64,000 bases of DNA from Actinomycetes bacterium (lineage in GTDB: Bacteria; Actinomycetota; Acidimicrobiia; Acidimicrobiales; Microtrichaceae): positions 1-64,000 of the forward strand of contig JAKOVA010000053.1 of assembly GCA_029782335.1 (NCBI GenBank), in the 5' to 3' direction. Under the pieces are notes generated by a model, which saw only the letters and a list, made by a program, of their open reading frames with translations, did no database searches and was not told where the DNA came from. Of this stretch, positions 46,535 to 55,093 are shown piece after piece. The first letter of the stretch is position 1. Each line of letters begins with the position of its first letter. Both the position numbers and the translations under genes were made by a program.

Positions 46535-48763
46535 ATGTCACCCCCGGGCCTGTCGCAGAAGTCGACGCTGTACCGACTCGGCGGATTCGCGGCCGGCAAT
46601 CCGTGGCGTGTCCTGGCGGGGTGGGCGGTCGTGATCGCGCTGGTCGTGGGGCTGTGGGCGGCGTTCGGCGAGGGCACCTCGGATGACATCACGATCCCCG
46701 GCATGCCGTCGCAACAGGCGCTCGATCTGCTCGAGGAGCGGTTCCCGGAGCAGGCGGGTGGTCGGGCGGTCGCGGTGTTCGCCACGAGCGACGGCACAAT
46801 GTCGGACCCGCCCAACGCGGAGGCGGTCAGGGCGACACTCGATCGAATCGGCCGACTCGACGGGGTCGCGCAGGTGATCGAGCCGTTCGGACCAGCGGCG
46901 TCGCTGCTGCAGTCACCGGACGGCACCGTGGCGTACGCACAGATCCTCTATGACCGGGGAGCCAGAGAGGTCACACCGGAGCAGATCGACGATCTGTTCG
47001 CCACCGGTGATCCCGCCCGCGAGGCTGGCCTCGAGGTCGGCTTCGGCGGGCAGGTCGTGGAGCGGACAGAGCCCGAACAAGCTCGAACTGCCGAGCTCGT
47101 GGGTCTCGCCGTCGCCGTCGCCGTGCTACTGATCGCGTTCGGGTCGGTCATCGCCATGGGCGCACCGCTGCTCGGCGCGCTGTTGGGTGTGGGCGTCGGC
47201 ATGCTGTTGATAGGACTACTTGCGTCGGTCATGGACGTCATGTCGGTCGCGCCCACGATGGCGACGATGATCGGCATCGCCGTCGGCATCGACTACGCCC
47301 TGTTCGTCGTCACCCGCCATCGCCAACACCTGGCGTTCGGTCATTCAGTCGTCGAGTCGGTCGCGCTCGCGACCCATTCGGCGGGGCGGTCGGTGATCTT
47401 CGCCGGGGTCACGGTGGTGATCTCGATGCTCGGCCTCACGCTGGTGGGCATCCCGCTGATCGCCAGCATGGGTGTTGCGGTGGCGATCACCGTGTCGGTG
47501 GCGGTGCTCGTCGCCATCACGTTCCTTCCCGCACTGCTCGGCCTCATCGGAACGAACATCGACCGCCTCCGCACACCCGGGATCAAGGTCCGCGCTGAGA
47601 TCGACCCGGATTCCCCGACGGCATGGAGTGCCCGCTGGGCGCGGAGCGTGACCCGACACCCGTGGCGAGCGCTCGCGATCGGGGTCCCGCTACTCCTCGT
47701 GCTCGCCATTCCCGCGGCCAGCCTGCGTACCGGGTGGCCCGACGCACGCAACCGCCCACAGGACTCCCCACCGCGCGTCGCGTTCGACCTGCTCACCAGA
47801 GGGTTCGGGATCGGAGCCAACGCCCCGCTGCTGGCCGTCATCGACCTCGACGACGCAGAGCCGGATGCGGCCGCCACGATCTCGGGAGCGCTCGCGGAGC
47901 TCCCAGGTGTCAGTCAGACGACGCCGCCGCTGCCCAACGAGGAGGGCACTGCGGCCATCGTGCAGGTGACGCCCAACAGCGGCCCTGAGGATGAAGCCAC
48001 AGAGGACCTGGTCCGGGCCATCCGGGACCAAGGCGCCCTCGAGGAGAGCACCGGCGCTCGCATCGACGTCACGGGTGCCACCGCGTTCTACATCGACATC
48101 TCCCAGCGGCTCAACGATCGCCTGCCGATCTTCATCGCCGCCGTGGTGTCGCTCAGCTTCCTGCTGCTCACCGCAGTGTTCCGAGCGCCGGTCGTCGCGG
48201 CCAAGGCTGCGGTCATGAACCTGCTCGGCATCGGCGCCGCCTACGGCGTCGTCGTGGCTGTCTTCCAATGGGGATGGGCCAAAGATCTCATCGGGCTGGA
48301 ACAGACCGTGCCCATCATCTCGTTTCTTCCGATGGGACTCTTCGCAGTGCTGTTCGGCCTCTCGATGGACTACGAGGTGTTCATCCTGTCGCGCATCCGT
48401 GAGGCGTGGATCGTCGACCACGACAACGAGTCGGCCATCGTCCACGGACTGTCAGCCAGCGCGCGCGTCATCACCGCGGCTGCAGCGATCATGTTCGCGG
48501 TGTTCGCCAGCTTCGTCGCCGGCGACAGCGCCGAGATCAAGATGTTCGGGCTCGGCCTCGCCGTGGCGGTCCTGCTCGATGCCACCGTCATTCGCATGCT
48601 CGTCGTGCCGGCGTCGATGAAGGTCCTCGGTAACGCGAACTGGTGGATCCCGAACTGGCTCGACCGGCTGCTGCCCAACCTGGACATCGAGGGCTCCGAA
48701 GCCGACGAAGAGCTCGACCCCCCGCCACCGACACCTCACCCTACGGAGACAGCATCAGCGTGA
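46535..48763 (+). CDS. MMPL/RND family transporter
   Basis: GTSDDITIPGMPSQQALDLLEERFPEQ...IGIAVGIDYALFVVTRHR...FGLSMDYEVFILSRIREAW. Confidence 0.9.
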   Translation: MSPPGLSQKSTLYRLGGFAAGNPWRVLAGWAVVIALVVGLWAAFGEGTSDDITIPGMPSQQALDLLEERFPEQAGGRAVAVFATSDGTMSDPPNAEAVRATLDRIGRLDGVAQVIEPFGPAASLLQSPDGTVAYAQILYDRGAREVTPEQIDDLFATGDPAREAGLEVGFGGQVVERTEPEQARTAELVGLAVAVAVLLIAFGSVIAMGAPLLGALLGVGVGMLLIGLLASVMDVMSVAPTMATMIGIAVGIDYALFVVTRHRQHLAFGHSVVESVALATHSAGRSVIFAGVTVVISMLGLTLVGIPLIASMGVAVAITVSVAVLVAITFLPALLGLIGTNIDRLRTPGIKVRAEIDPDSPTAWSARWARSVTRHPWRALAIGVPLLLVLAIPAASLRTGWPDARNRPQDSPPRVAFDLLTRGFGIGANAPLLAVIDLDDAEPDAAATISGALAELPGVSQTTPPLPNEEGTAAIVQVTPNSGPEDEATEDLVRAIRDQGALEESTGARIDVTGATAFYIDISQRLNDRLPIFIAAVVSLSFLLLTAVFRAPVVAAKAAVMNLLGIGAAYGVVVAVFQWGWAKDLIGLEQTVPIISFLPMGLFAVLFGLSMDYEVFILSRIREAWIVDHDNESAIVHGLSASARVITAAAAIMFAVFASFVAGDSAEIKMFGLGLAVAVLLDATVIRMLVVPASMKVLGNANWWIPNWLDRLLPNLDIEGSEADEELDPPPPTPHPTETASA

Positions 48764-49473
48764 ACCTCGACGAACCACCAGCACAACTCGCCGCCCGCAC
48801 AGCGCTCGCGTCCGCAATGCAGCGATTGGGCCACTCGCTCGTCGCCCGCCAGGTCGACACCGACCTGGCGGTCGAGCTCGCAGAGGTCGCCGAGCGCTAC
48901 ACCTCCACCGTGCAGCGTGGTGCACCGCGGGACCGGGCCACCGAGATGCTCTCCAGTCCTCGCGTCACCGCAGCGCTCAACGGGAAGCGAGCCATCATCG
49001 ACGACGGTGCGGAGATCGACCTGTTCAGGGACTCGTTCGTCTCCGGGCGGACCAACCCCATGGGCATCGGGGTCCGGGTCGTTCGCGACGGCGACACCGC
49101 CGTGGCCACCACCACCCTCGGACCGGCGTTCGAGGGGGCGCCCGGCCGAGCCCACGGCGGCGCCGTCGGCGCCATCCTCGACGAGACCATGGGGTACCTG
49201 TTGCCGATCATCGGCGAGATGGCCTACACCGCCAACTTGTCCATCGACTACATCGCACCAGCACCGCTGGGTGTCGAAGTGTCCTTCACCGCGCGGCTTC
49301 GCGACCGGGCGGACCGCAAGCTGTGGATCGAAGCCGTCGGCGAATCCGCCGATGGCGTGTTCGTGCGAGCTGAAGCGCTGTTCCTCACCGTCGACCTGTC
49401 GCGCTTCACCAATGCGTCCGCCGAAGGCGACAGCGTCAACGCGGCGGACGCCCAGGCGGTGGAGCTTCCATGA
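48760..49473 (+). CDS. PaaI-like (hotdog) thioesterase
   Basis: AHGGAVGAILDETMGYLLPIIGEMAYTANLSIDYIAPAPLG; GTGA overlap. Confidence 0.82.
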   Translation: MNLDEPPAQLAARTALASAMQRLGHSLVARQVDTDLAVELAEVAERYTSTVQRGAPRDRATEMLSSPRVTAALNGKRAIIDDGAEIDLFRDSFVSGRTNPMGIGVRVVRDGDTAVATTTLGPAFEGAPGRAHGGAVGAILDETMGYLLPIIGEMAYTANLSIDYIAPAPLGVEVSFTARLRDRADRKLWIEAVGESADGVFVRAEALFLTVDLSRFTNASAEGDSVNAADAQAVELP

Positions 49474-50366
49474 CCGTCGCTGCGCGCCCCGAGCGGTTCG
49501 ACCTCCCGGGCGCCGACCTGCGATTGGCCGCGGACCGCTGGGGTCCCCGCACCGACGATGTTGTGGTGTTCCTGCACGGTGCGGGCCAGAGTCGCCGGGC
49601 ATGGGACGACGCCGCAGAAGCGGTTGCAGCGATCGGCTGGCACGCCATCACCGTCGACCACAGGGGCCATGGTGACAGCGAATGGCCGATCGAGGCCGAC
49701 TACGACTGGGACCGCTTCGCCGACGACGTGATCGCCATCGTCGAGCACCTCGGCACGCCACCCGTCCTCGTCGGCGCGTCACTGGGCGGGATGTCGGCGC
49801 TGTTGGCGCAGGCTCGAACTGACGAACAGCTCTTCCGAGCGGTGGTTCTGGTCGATGTCACCCCGCGGATGGAACTCGGGGGCGTACAACGCATCGTCGG
49901 TTTCATGGCAGCGCACCCTGACGGCTTCGACTCCCTCGACGCCGCGTCAGCGATCATCGCTGAGTACACCGGGCGACCTCGGCCGCCGACACCGGACGGT
50001 CTGCGCCAGGTCCTCGCTCATGGCTCCGACGGCCGCTGGCGGTGGCGCTGGGACGTCCGCTTCCTCGAAGGACGCGCCGACATGATCATCGGCGGCGACA
50101 TCGAAGCGTTGCGGGAGATCCAGGTGCGCGAACGGCTCCACGAAGGTGCTCGCCGCATCAAGGTTCCCGCGCTCGTCGTGCGCGGCGCCGAGAGCGACCT
50201 CGTCTCCACCGAAGGCGTCCGAGAGTTCGTCGACGCGGTACCGGGCGCCCAGTACGTCGACGTGGCCGACGCCGGTCACATGGTCGCCGGGGACCAGAAC
50301 GACACCTTCACCGCAGCGGTCCTCACGTTCCTGTCCGAAGTGCGCACGGGCACGACCAGACGATGA
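49470..50366 (+). CDS. Alpha/beta hydrolase
   Basis: VVVFLHGAGQSRRAWDDAA, DHRGHGDSEW, VGASLGGMSALL. Confidence 0.87.
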   Translation: MTVAARPERFDLPGADLRLAADRWGPRTDDVVVFLHGAGQSRRAWDDAAEAVAAIGWHAITVDHRGHGDSEWPIEADYDWDRFADDVIAIVEHLGTPPVLVGASLGGMSALLAQARTDEQLFRAVVLVDVTPRMELGGVQRIVGFMAAHPDGFDSLDAASAIIAEYTGRPRPPTPDGLRQVLAHGSDGRWRWRWDVRFLEGRADMIIGGDIEALREIQVRERLHEGARRIKVPALVVRGAESDLVSTEGVREFVDAVPGAQYVDVADAGHMVAGDQNDTFTAAVLTFLSEVRTGTTRR

Positions 50367-51256
50367 CGACGGACCCCGCTGCGCCGACCGTGCACCGGAT
50401 CCCCACACGCAACGGCGACGAGCTGCGCGTGCTCGACTGGGGCGGCAGCGGACCACCTGTGGTGCTACTGCACCCGAACGGGTTCTGCGGAGGACTCTAC
50501 GAACCGGTCGCCGCAACGCTGCTCGGGACCGCCCGAGCGGTCGCGATTGACCTGGTCGGCCACGGGGGCAGCACGACGCCGACAGACCCGACGCGCTACC
50601 GGTTCGCGTCGATGGCCAACGACGTGCTCGACGTGCTCGACCACCTCGACCTCTGCGGCATCGCCGGCGTCGGCGGATCACTCGGGGGAGCAGTTGCGGT
50701 CCTCGTCGACCAGCTCGACCAAGGGCGGTGGTCACAGCTCCTGCTCGCCGAACCAGTCGCGTTTCCCCCAACACTGTTCAGAACCACGACGCCCAACCCG
50801 ATGGCGGTCGCTGCTCGTCGCCGCCGCCGGCTATTCGCCACCCGAGCCGAGATGCACGACCAGTACTGCGACAAGGCGCCCCTGTCCCAACTCAGCGACG
50901 ATGCGCTCGACGCCTACCTGCGATGGGGGACCGTCGATTGCGGCGACGGTGTGCATCTCGCGTGTGACCCCGACACCGAAGCGCGCATCTTCGAGATGTC
51001 TGCCACTTCGTACGGCGCCCCCGCCGCCTGGGAACACCTCGAGCACCTCGCATGCCCCGCTGTGATCGTCGCCGGAGAGGACACCTTCCTGCCCGCCATC
51101 TTCGACCAGCAGGCCGAACGGGCCAACGCCACATTGCTCACCCTTCCCGGCGGGCACTTCGTGCTGCACGAGGACACCCGCCGTACCGAAGCACTCATCA
51201 GAGAGCACGTGCTCACCCAACCAGCCCCATCCCCAGCAATCGGAGGATCCCGATGA
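50363..51256 (+). CDS. Alpha/beta hydrolase
   Basis: VVLLHPNGFCGGLYEPVA, DLVGHGGS, GVGGSLGGAVAVL (GGSLGG elbow). Confidence 0.87.
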   Translation: MTTDPAAPTVHRIPTRNGDELRVLDWGGSGPPVVLLHPNGFCGGLYEPVAATLLGTARAVAIDLVGHGGSTTPTDPTRYRFASMANDVLDVLDHLDLCGIAGVGGSLGGAVAVLVDQLDQGRWSQLLLAEPVAFPPTLFRTTTPNPMAVAARRRRRLFATRAEMHDQYCDKAPLSQLSDDALDAYLRWGTVDCGDGVHLACDPDTEARIFEMSATSYGAPAAWEHLEHLACPAVIVAGEDTFLPAIFDQQAERANATLLTLPGGHFVLHEDTRRTEALIREHVLTQPAPSPAIGGSR

Positions 51257-52335
51257 ACGCACCACTTCGCTACACGCGCGAGGAGCTCATGAGCGACCCT
51301 CCCTACGCCGAACGCATCGAGCGCAACGGAGTCCGCTTCCACGGCGGCTACGACACCGACGGCACCTACCTGCCACCCAGGTCGCTGCACCGAGCAGCAG
51401 CCATCGACGCATGGACACGCCAGCTCGAGGCCGCAGGACACCCGACCAGCGTCGTCGACACCGACGCGGTCAAACGGTCGTTCGTCCCCAACGCCACCCA
51501 GGCGAAAATGCTGCTGAGTAACGACGCGACCGGCGCCATGACCCGGATCCTGACCCTGGTCGGCGTCGTCGAGGGGTTCGGCAACGACGGCATCAAACTC
51601 ATCCCCGTCGTCGACCTCGCCGAGCACATCGTCGAACCAACCGACGACACCTGCCTCGGTCACCTGTTCAACGGCCTGCTCGAAGCACACGGCAACGACG
51701 AAGCAGGAACCGACGGAGAAGTAGGACACGACCAGATGTGGTTCGCCGTGCGCGACGCAGCGCTCGCCGACCCGCCCGTCACGCTCGACATGTTCCAGGA
51801 GCTCCCGATCGCCCCGCCTCCCGGCTACAGCGGCCCCGCAAGCCCAGCCGCAGAAGCGATCAGCGTCGGATCGATGATCGGCGGAATGCGCGACGACGTC
51901 TCCCCCGAGCTGCAGTTGCTGGTGAGAGCCATGGTGCAGATCCTCGTGATCGAGCTGCTCGCCTATCACACCTTCGCCTGGGCCTCGGATGTGCTCGGCG
52001 ACCCGTCGTGCAGCCATGACACCGCGTTCGCACGCACGACCATCGACCACATCCGCGCCGACGAGGACCTCCACGTCGGCTACCTGCAATGCGCCCTAGC
52101 GGAACTTGCCACCATGACCGTACGTCGCACCGACGGCGGAACCGTCCGTGGTGCCGATCTCGTGGTCGCCGCATCTCGCGCCGCGTTGGAGAACCAGACA
52201 GGCGACCGGTTCGACCGCGTCCTCGCGTACCGGCTCGCGCAGGTGCGCACCGAGCTCGAGGACCACCCCGATGGCGCCCGCCTCACCGCCGAGTTCGACG
52301 CACTGGCCGACAGCCCCGCAGAAGCTCTCGCATGA
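51253..52335 (+). CDS. Uncharacterised protein, possibly all-alpha diiron-type (LLEAH, VIELLAYH, RADEDLH motifs)
   Basis: 360 aa, RBS ggagga, ATGA overlap with the upstream hydrolase gene; no confident family. Confidence 0.55.
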   Translation: MNAPLRYTREELMSDPPYAERIERNGVRFHGGYDTDGTYLPPRSLHRAAAIDAWTRQLEAAGHPTSVVDTDAVKRSFVPNATQAKMLLSNDATGAMTRILTLVGVVEGFGNDGIKLIPVVDLAEHIVEPTDDTCLGHLFNGLLEAHGNDEAGTDGEVGHDQMWFAVRDAALADPPVTLDMFQELPIAPPPGYSGPASPAAEAISVGSMIGGMRDDVSPELQLLVRAMVQILVIELLAYHTFAWASDVLGDPSCSHDTAFARTTIDHIRADEDLHVGYLQCALAELATMTVRRTDGGTVRGADLVVAASRAALENQTGDRFDRVLAYRLAQVRTELEDHPDGARLTAEFDALADSPAEALA

Positions 52336-52363
52336 ACGACCTGCCTCACGGATGGAGCGAACG

Positions 52364-53566
52364 ATGAGCCGACCGCCAGTGACGGACTGGGAGACCGACT
52401 TCGATCACCTCGACCCCGCCTTCGTCGCCGACCCGTACCCGATCTATGACCACCTTCGCGAGCAGTGTCCGATCGCGCACACCGACCGCTATCACGGCGT
52501 CTGGATCCCGACCCGATACGACGACCTCGCAGCGATCGCCCATGACCATCAGCGATTCTCGTCGCGCACGATCCTCATCACCGACCGTGCCGAGTCACCA
52601 ACCGACCTCGGATTCCACGCTCCCCCGATCACCGAGGCGCCGCCCTATCACACCGACATCCGGCGCATCCTCCTGCCCCTGTTCTCCCCGGCCGTTGTCG
52701 CCGAGTACGAACCGATCACCAGGACGATCGCGTCGGACCTGATCGACGCCTTCGTCGACGATTCCGGCTGCGACGCTGCTGCGGCGTACGCCCAACACGT
52801 ACCCATCAAGGTGATCACCCGGCTGCTCGGCATCCCCGACAGCGACCACGCGCAGTTCCGCGACTGGATCCACCGTCTGGTTGAACAGAGCCCGCTCGCG
52901 AGCGACAGCACCTACGACGCGATCATCGAGATCGGCGGCTACCTCAGCAGTCACATCGAACAGCACCGGACGCACCCGGCCCACGACGTCATCACCCACC
53001 TCCTCGACGCCCGACTTCCCGATGACCGGCTACTGACCCGAGACGAGATCCTCGGCGTGTGCATCCTGTTGCTCCTCGCCGGGATCGACACCACCTGGTC
53101 TGCGATCGGCTCGTCGCTACTCCACCTCGCCACCCACCCCGACGACCGGCACCGGCTGCGCACCGAGCCCGACCTCATCCACACCGCCACCGAGGAGTTC
53201 CTACGCGCGTTCGCGCCCGTCACGATGGCCCGAGAGGTGATCGAAGACACCGAGATCGGCGGCTGCCCGATGCGCAAAGGCGACCGGGTCCTGCTGCCGT
53301 TCCCCTCCGGCAACCGGGACCCCAACGCGTTTGATCGACCCGACGATGTCGTCCTGGATCGGCAGGCGAACCGCCACTTCGCCTTCGGCGTCGGGATCCA
53401 CCGATGCCTCGGCTCCAACCTCGCCAGAATGGAACTCCGGGTAGCGATCGAGACCTGGCTCGAACGCATCCCCGAGTTCGAACTCACCGACCCCGACGCC
53501 GTCACCTGGTCCGCAGGCCAGGTGAGAGGACCGCGCCACCTGCCACTCACGTTCACCTACCGGTGA
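52364..53566 (+). CDS. Cytochrome P450
   Basis: LLLLAGIDTTWSAIGSSLLHLATHPD (I-helix), EEFLRAFAPVTMARE, FAFGVGIHRCLGSNLARMEL heme loop. Confidence 0.93.
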   Translation: MSRPPVTDWETDFDHLDPAFVADPYPIYDHLREQCPIAHTDRYHGVWIPTRYDDLAAIAHDHQRFSSRTILITDRAESPTDLGFHAPPITEAPPYHTDIRRILLPLFSPAVVAEYEPITRTIASDLIDAFVDDSGCDAAAAYAQHVPIKVITRLLGIPDSDHAQFRDWIHRLVEQSPLASDSTYDAIIEIGGYLSSHIEQHRTHPAHDVITHLLDARLPDDRLLTRDEILGVCILLLLAGIDTTWSAIGSSLLHLATHPDDRHRLRTEPDLIHTATEEFLRAFAPVTMAREVIEDTEIGGCPMRKGDRVLLPFPSGNRDPNAFDRPDDVVLDRQANRHFAFGVGIHRCLGSNLARMELRVAIETWLERIPEFELTDPDAVTWSAGQVRGPRHLPLTFTYR

Positions 53567-53634
53567 ACTTGTCGCCCTCTACAGTCCTGGGTCCTGGCGA
53601 GTTGACGAACGACCCGACGCCCAAGCGAATGGGG

Positions 53635-53693
53635 CACCGTCCGTGACAATCCCCTCTGCGGACAGTGCCGCCTGGTGTGGTTTGGTGTCATCG
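53635..53693. repeat. Conserved right-end module of the right island
   Basis: ~71% identity to 41577-41635. Confidence 0.6.
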
Positions 53694-53749
53694 TGCCCGG
53701 GGAGAGATTCGAACTCTCACGGAGCGTGAGCTCCCAAGGGGTTTAAGCC
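53686..53749. repeat. 64-bp direct repeat with 41628-41691; att-site candidate at the intact tRNA
   Basis: One mismatch over 64 bp. Confidence 0.9.
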
Positions 53750-53779
53750 CTCTGCGTCTGCCAGTTTCGCCACCCGGGC
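53694..53779 (-). tRNA. tRNA-Leu(TAA)
   Basis: GCCCGGGTGGCGAAACTGGCAGACGCAGAGGGCTTAAACCCCTTGGGAGCTCACGCTCCGTGAGAGTTCGAATCTCTCCCCGGGCA; 7-bp acceptor stem, long variable arm, TAA anticodon. Confidence 0.93.
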
Positions 53780-53869
53780 CGCAGCCCACACGGTAGAGGG
53801 CGAGGAGGCCTGTGACCCACCACTCGGTCGCCGCGTACGTCCATCCACCACGCGGGTTGCCGTCGCCGT

Positions 53870-54020
53870 CACGCGAGTGGTGGGATAGCCCCGACAACTC
53901 ACCACACCGTCGGAGGGAAGCCGGTGCGATTCCGGCGCTGTCCCGCAACCGTGAGCACGGCTCCCGCCCGGAGACGTGTCAGCCGGAGCGCTCCGTGGCG
54001 TGATCGCTTCGCAACCGTCC
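53870..54020 (+). promoter_or_regulatory. Cobalamin riboswitch
   Basis: gggaagccggtgcgattccggcgctgtcccgcaaccgtgagcacggctcccgcccggagacgtgtcagccgg matches the B12 riboswitch core; upstream of ECF transporter genes; bounds approximate. Confidence 0.85.
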
Positions 54021-54094
54021 GTCGTGGAATGCGGATGCCGAAGCCTGGCGTCCGTCGGGAACGGACCTCCGGGCCGTCGGCCGGGAGGAAACCA

Positions 54095-55093
54095 ATGTCG
54101 AATCCCACCAGACCGACACCGAGGCGGCTGGTCGCGGTACTCGTCGCCGCCACGATCATCACACCGCTCGCCATCCTCGGCGGACCCACCCGCCCGGCCG
54201 CTGCCGCCGTGGACGGGCCGTGTCCTGGAGTGGCCGGGGTCACCGTCGTCATCGATTTCCAGGAACTCGGCGGCGGCGTCGTGGTGCGCTGCGCGCCGGG
54301 CGCGTCGCCAACCGGCCTCGCGGCACTCGAAGCCGCGGGTATCACCTATCGGACGGCTGTCCGCTCCCCCGGCTTCGTCTGTCGGATCTCCGACAAGCCT
54401 GCGACCGATCCGTGCATCAACACCTCGCCCACCTCCGCCTACTGGTCGTACTGGGTGGCGAGCCGCGGCGGGCCCTGGTGCTACAGCAGCCTCGGCGCCG
54501 GCAACCGCCGACCCCCTGAAGGGACGGTTGAGGGATGGTCGTTCTCGATGAATCGTTCCGCCGCGACCGCGCCGCCACCGTCGGTCACCATCCCCGGCGG
54601 CAACGGCGGCGGCCCGTCGGTGAGCACCGGCGACTGCACCTCGACCCCACCACCCCCGACAACCCTGCCCACCCCTCCGACGACTGCACCGCCCCGGCCT
54701 CCGGGCGACGGCTCCCCCGCGGCGACCGCCAGACCCGCCGCTGGAGCATCCGCCGGCTCACCCGTCGCACCAGGCCGTCGCCCGTCCCCCCAATCCCCCG
54801 CCTCCTCCCCGGGTGTCTCGTCGCCGTCCGAACCGGCGGCTTCACCGGGCGCAACATCGCCAGACACGACCGCACCGGTCGACCCTGAGGCACCGGTTGC
54901 GGTGGCCGGGGCGTCTGCCGTCGCCCCCACCACGACAGCGGCCAACTCACCGCGACGCGACGAGGTCGCCGCCGGAGCGGCTCACGCGGCCTCGACGGGC
55001 GGATCGCCAGCAGGTCTCGTCGCAGGTGGCGTGTTGGTCGTCGCGCTCGCCGGTGCCGCCATCGTCGTCCGTCGTCGTGCACGCAGCGCCTGA
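54095..55093 (+). CDS. Secreted DUF4430-like (transcobalamin-like) protein with P/T-rich linker and C-terminal TM
   Basis: Signal peptide; GVTVVIDFQELGGGVVVRCAPGASPTGLAALEAAGITYRT...YWSYWVASRGGPWCYSSLG...GWSFSMN; GGVLVVALAGAAIVVRRRARSA. Confidence 0.65.
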   Translation: MSNPTRPTPRRLVAVLVAATIITPLAILGGPTRPAAAAVDGPCPGVAGVTVVIDFQELGGGVVVRCAPGASPTGLAALEAAGITYRTAVRSPGFVCRISDKPATDPCINTSPTSAYWSYWVASRGGPWCYSSLGAGNRRPPEGTVEGWSFSMNRSAATAPPPSVTIPGGNGGGPSVSTGDCTSTPPPPTTLPTPPTTAPPRPPGDGSPAATARPAAGASAGSPVAPGRRPSPQSPASSPGVSSPSEPAASPGATSPDTTAPVDPEAPVAVAGASAVAPTTTAANSPRRDEVAAGAAHAASTGGSPAGLVAGGVLVVALAGAAIVVRRRARSA

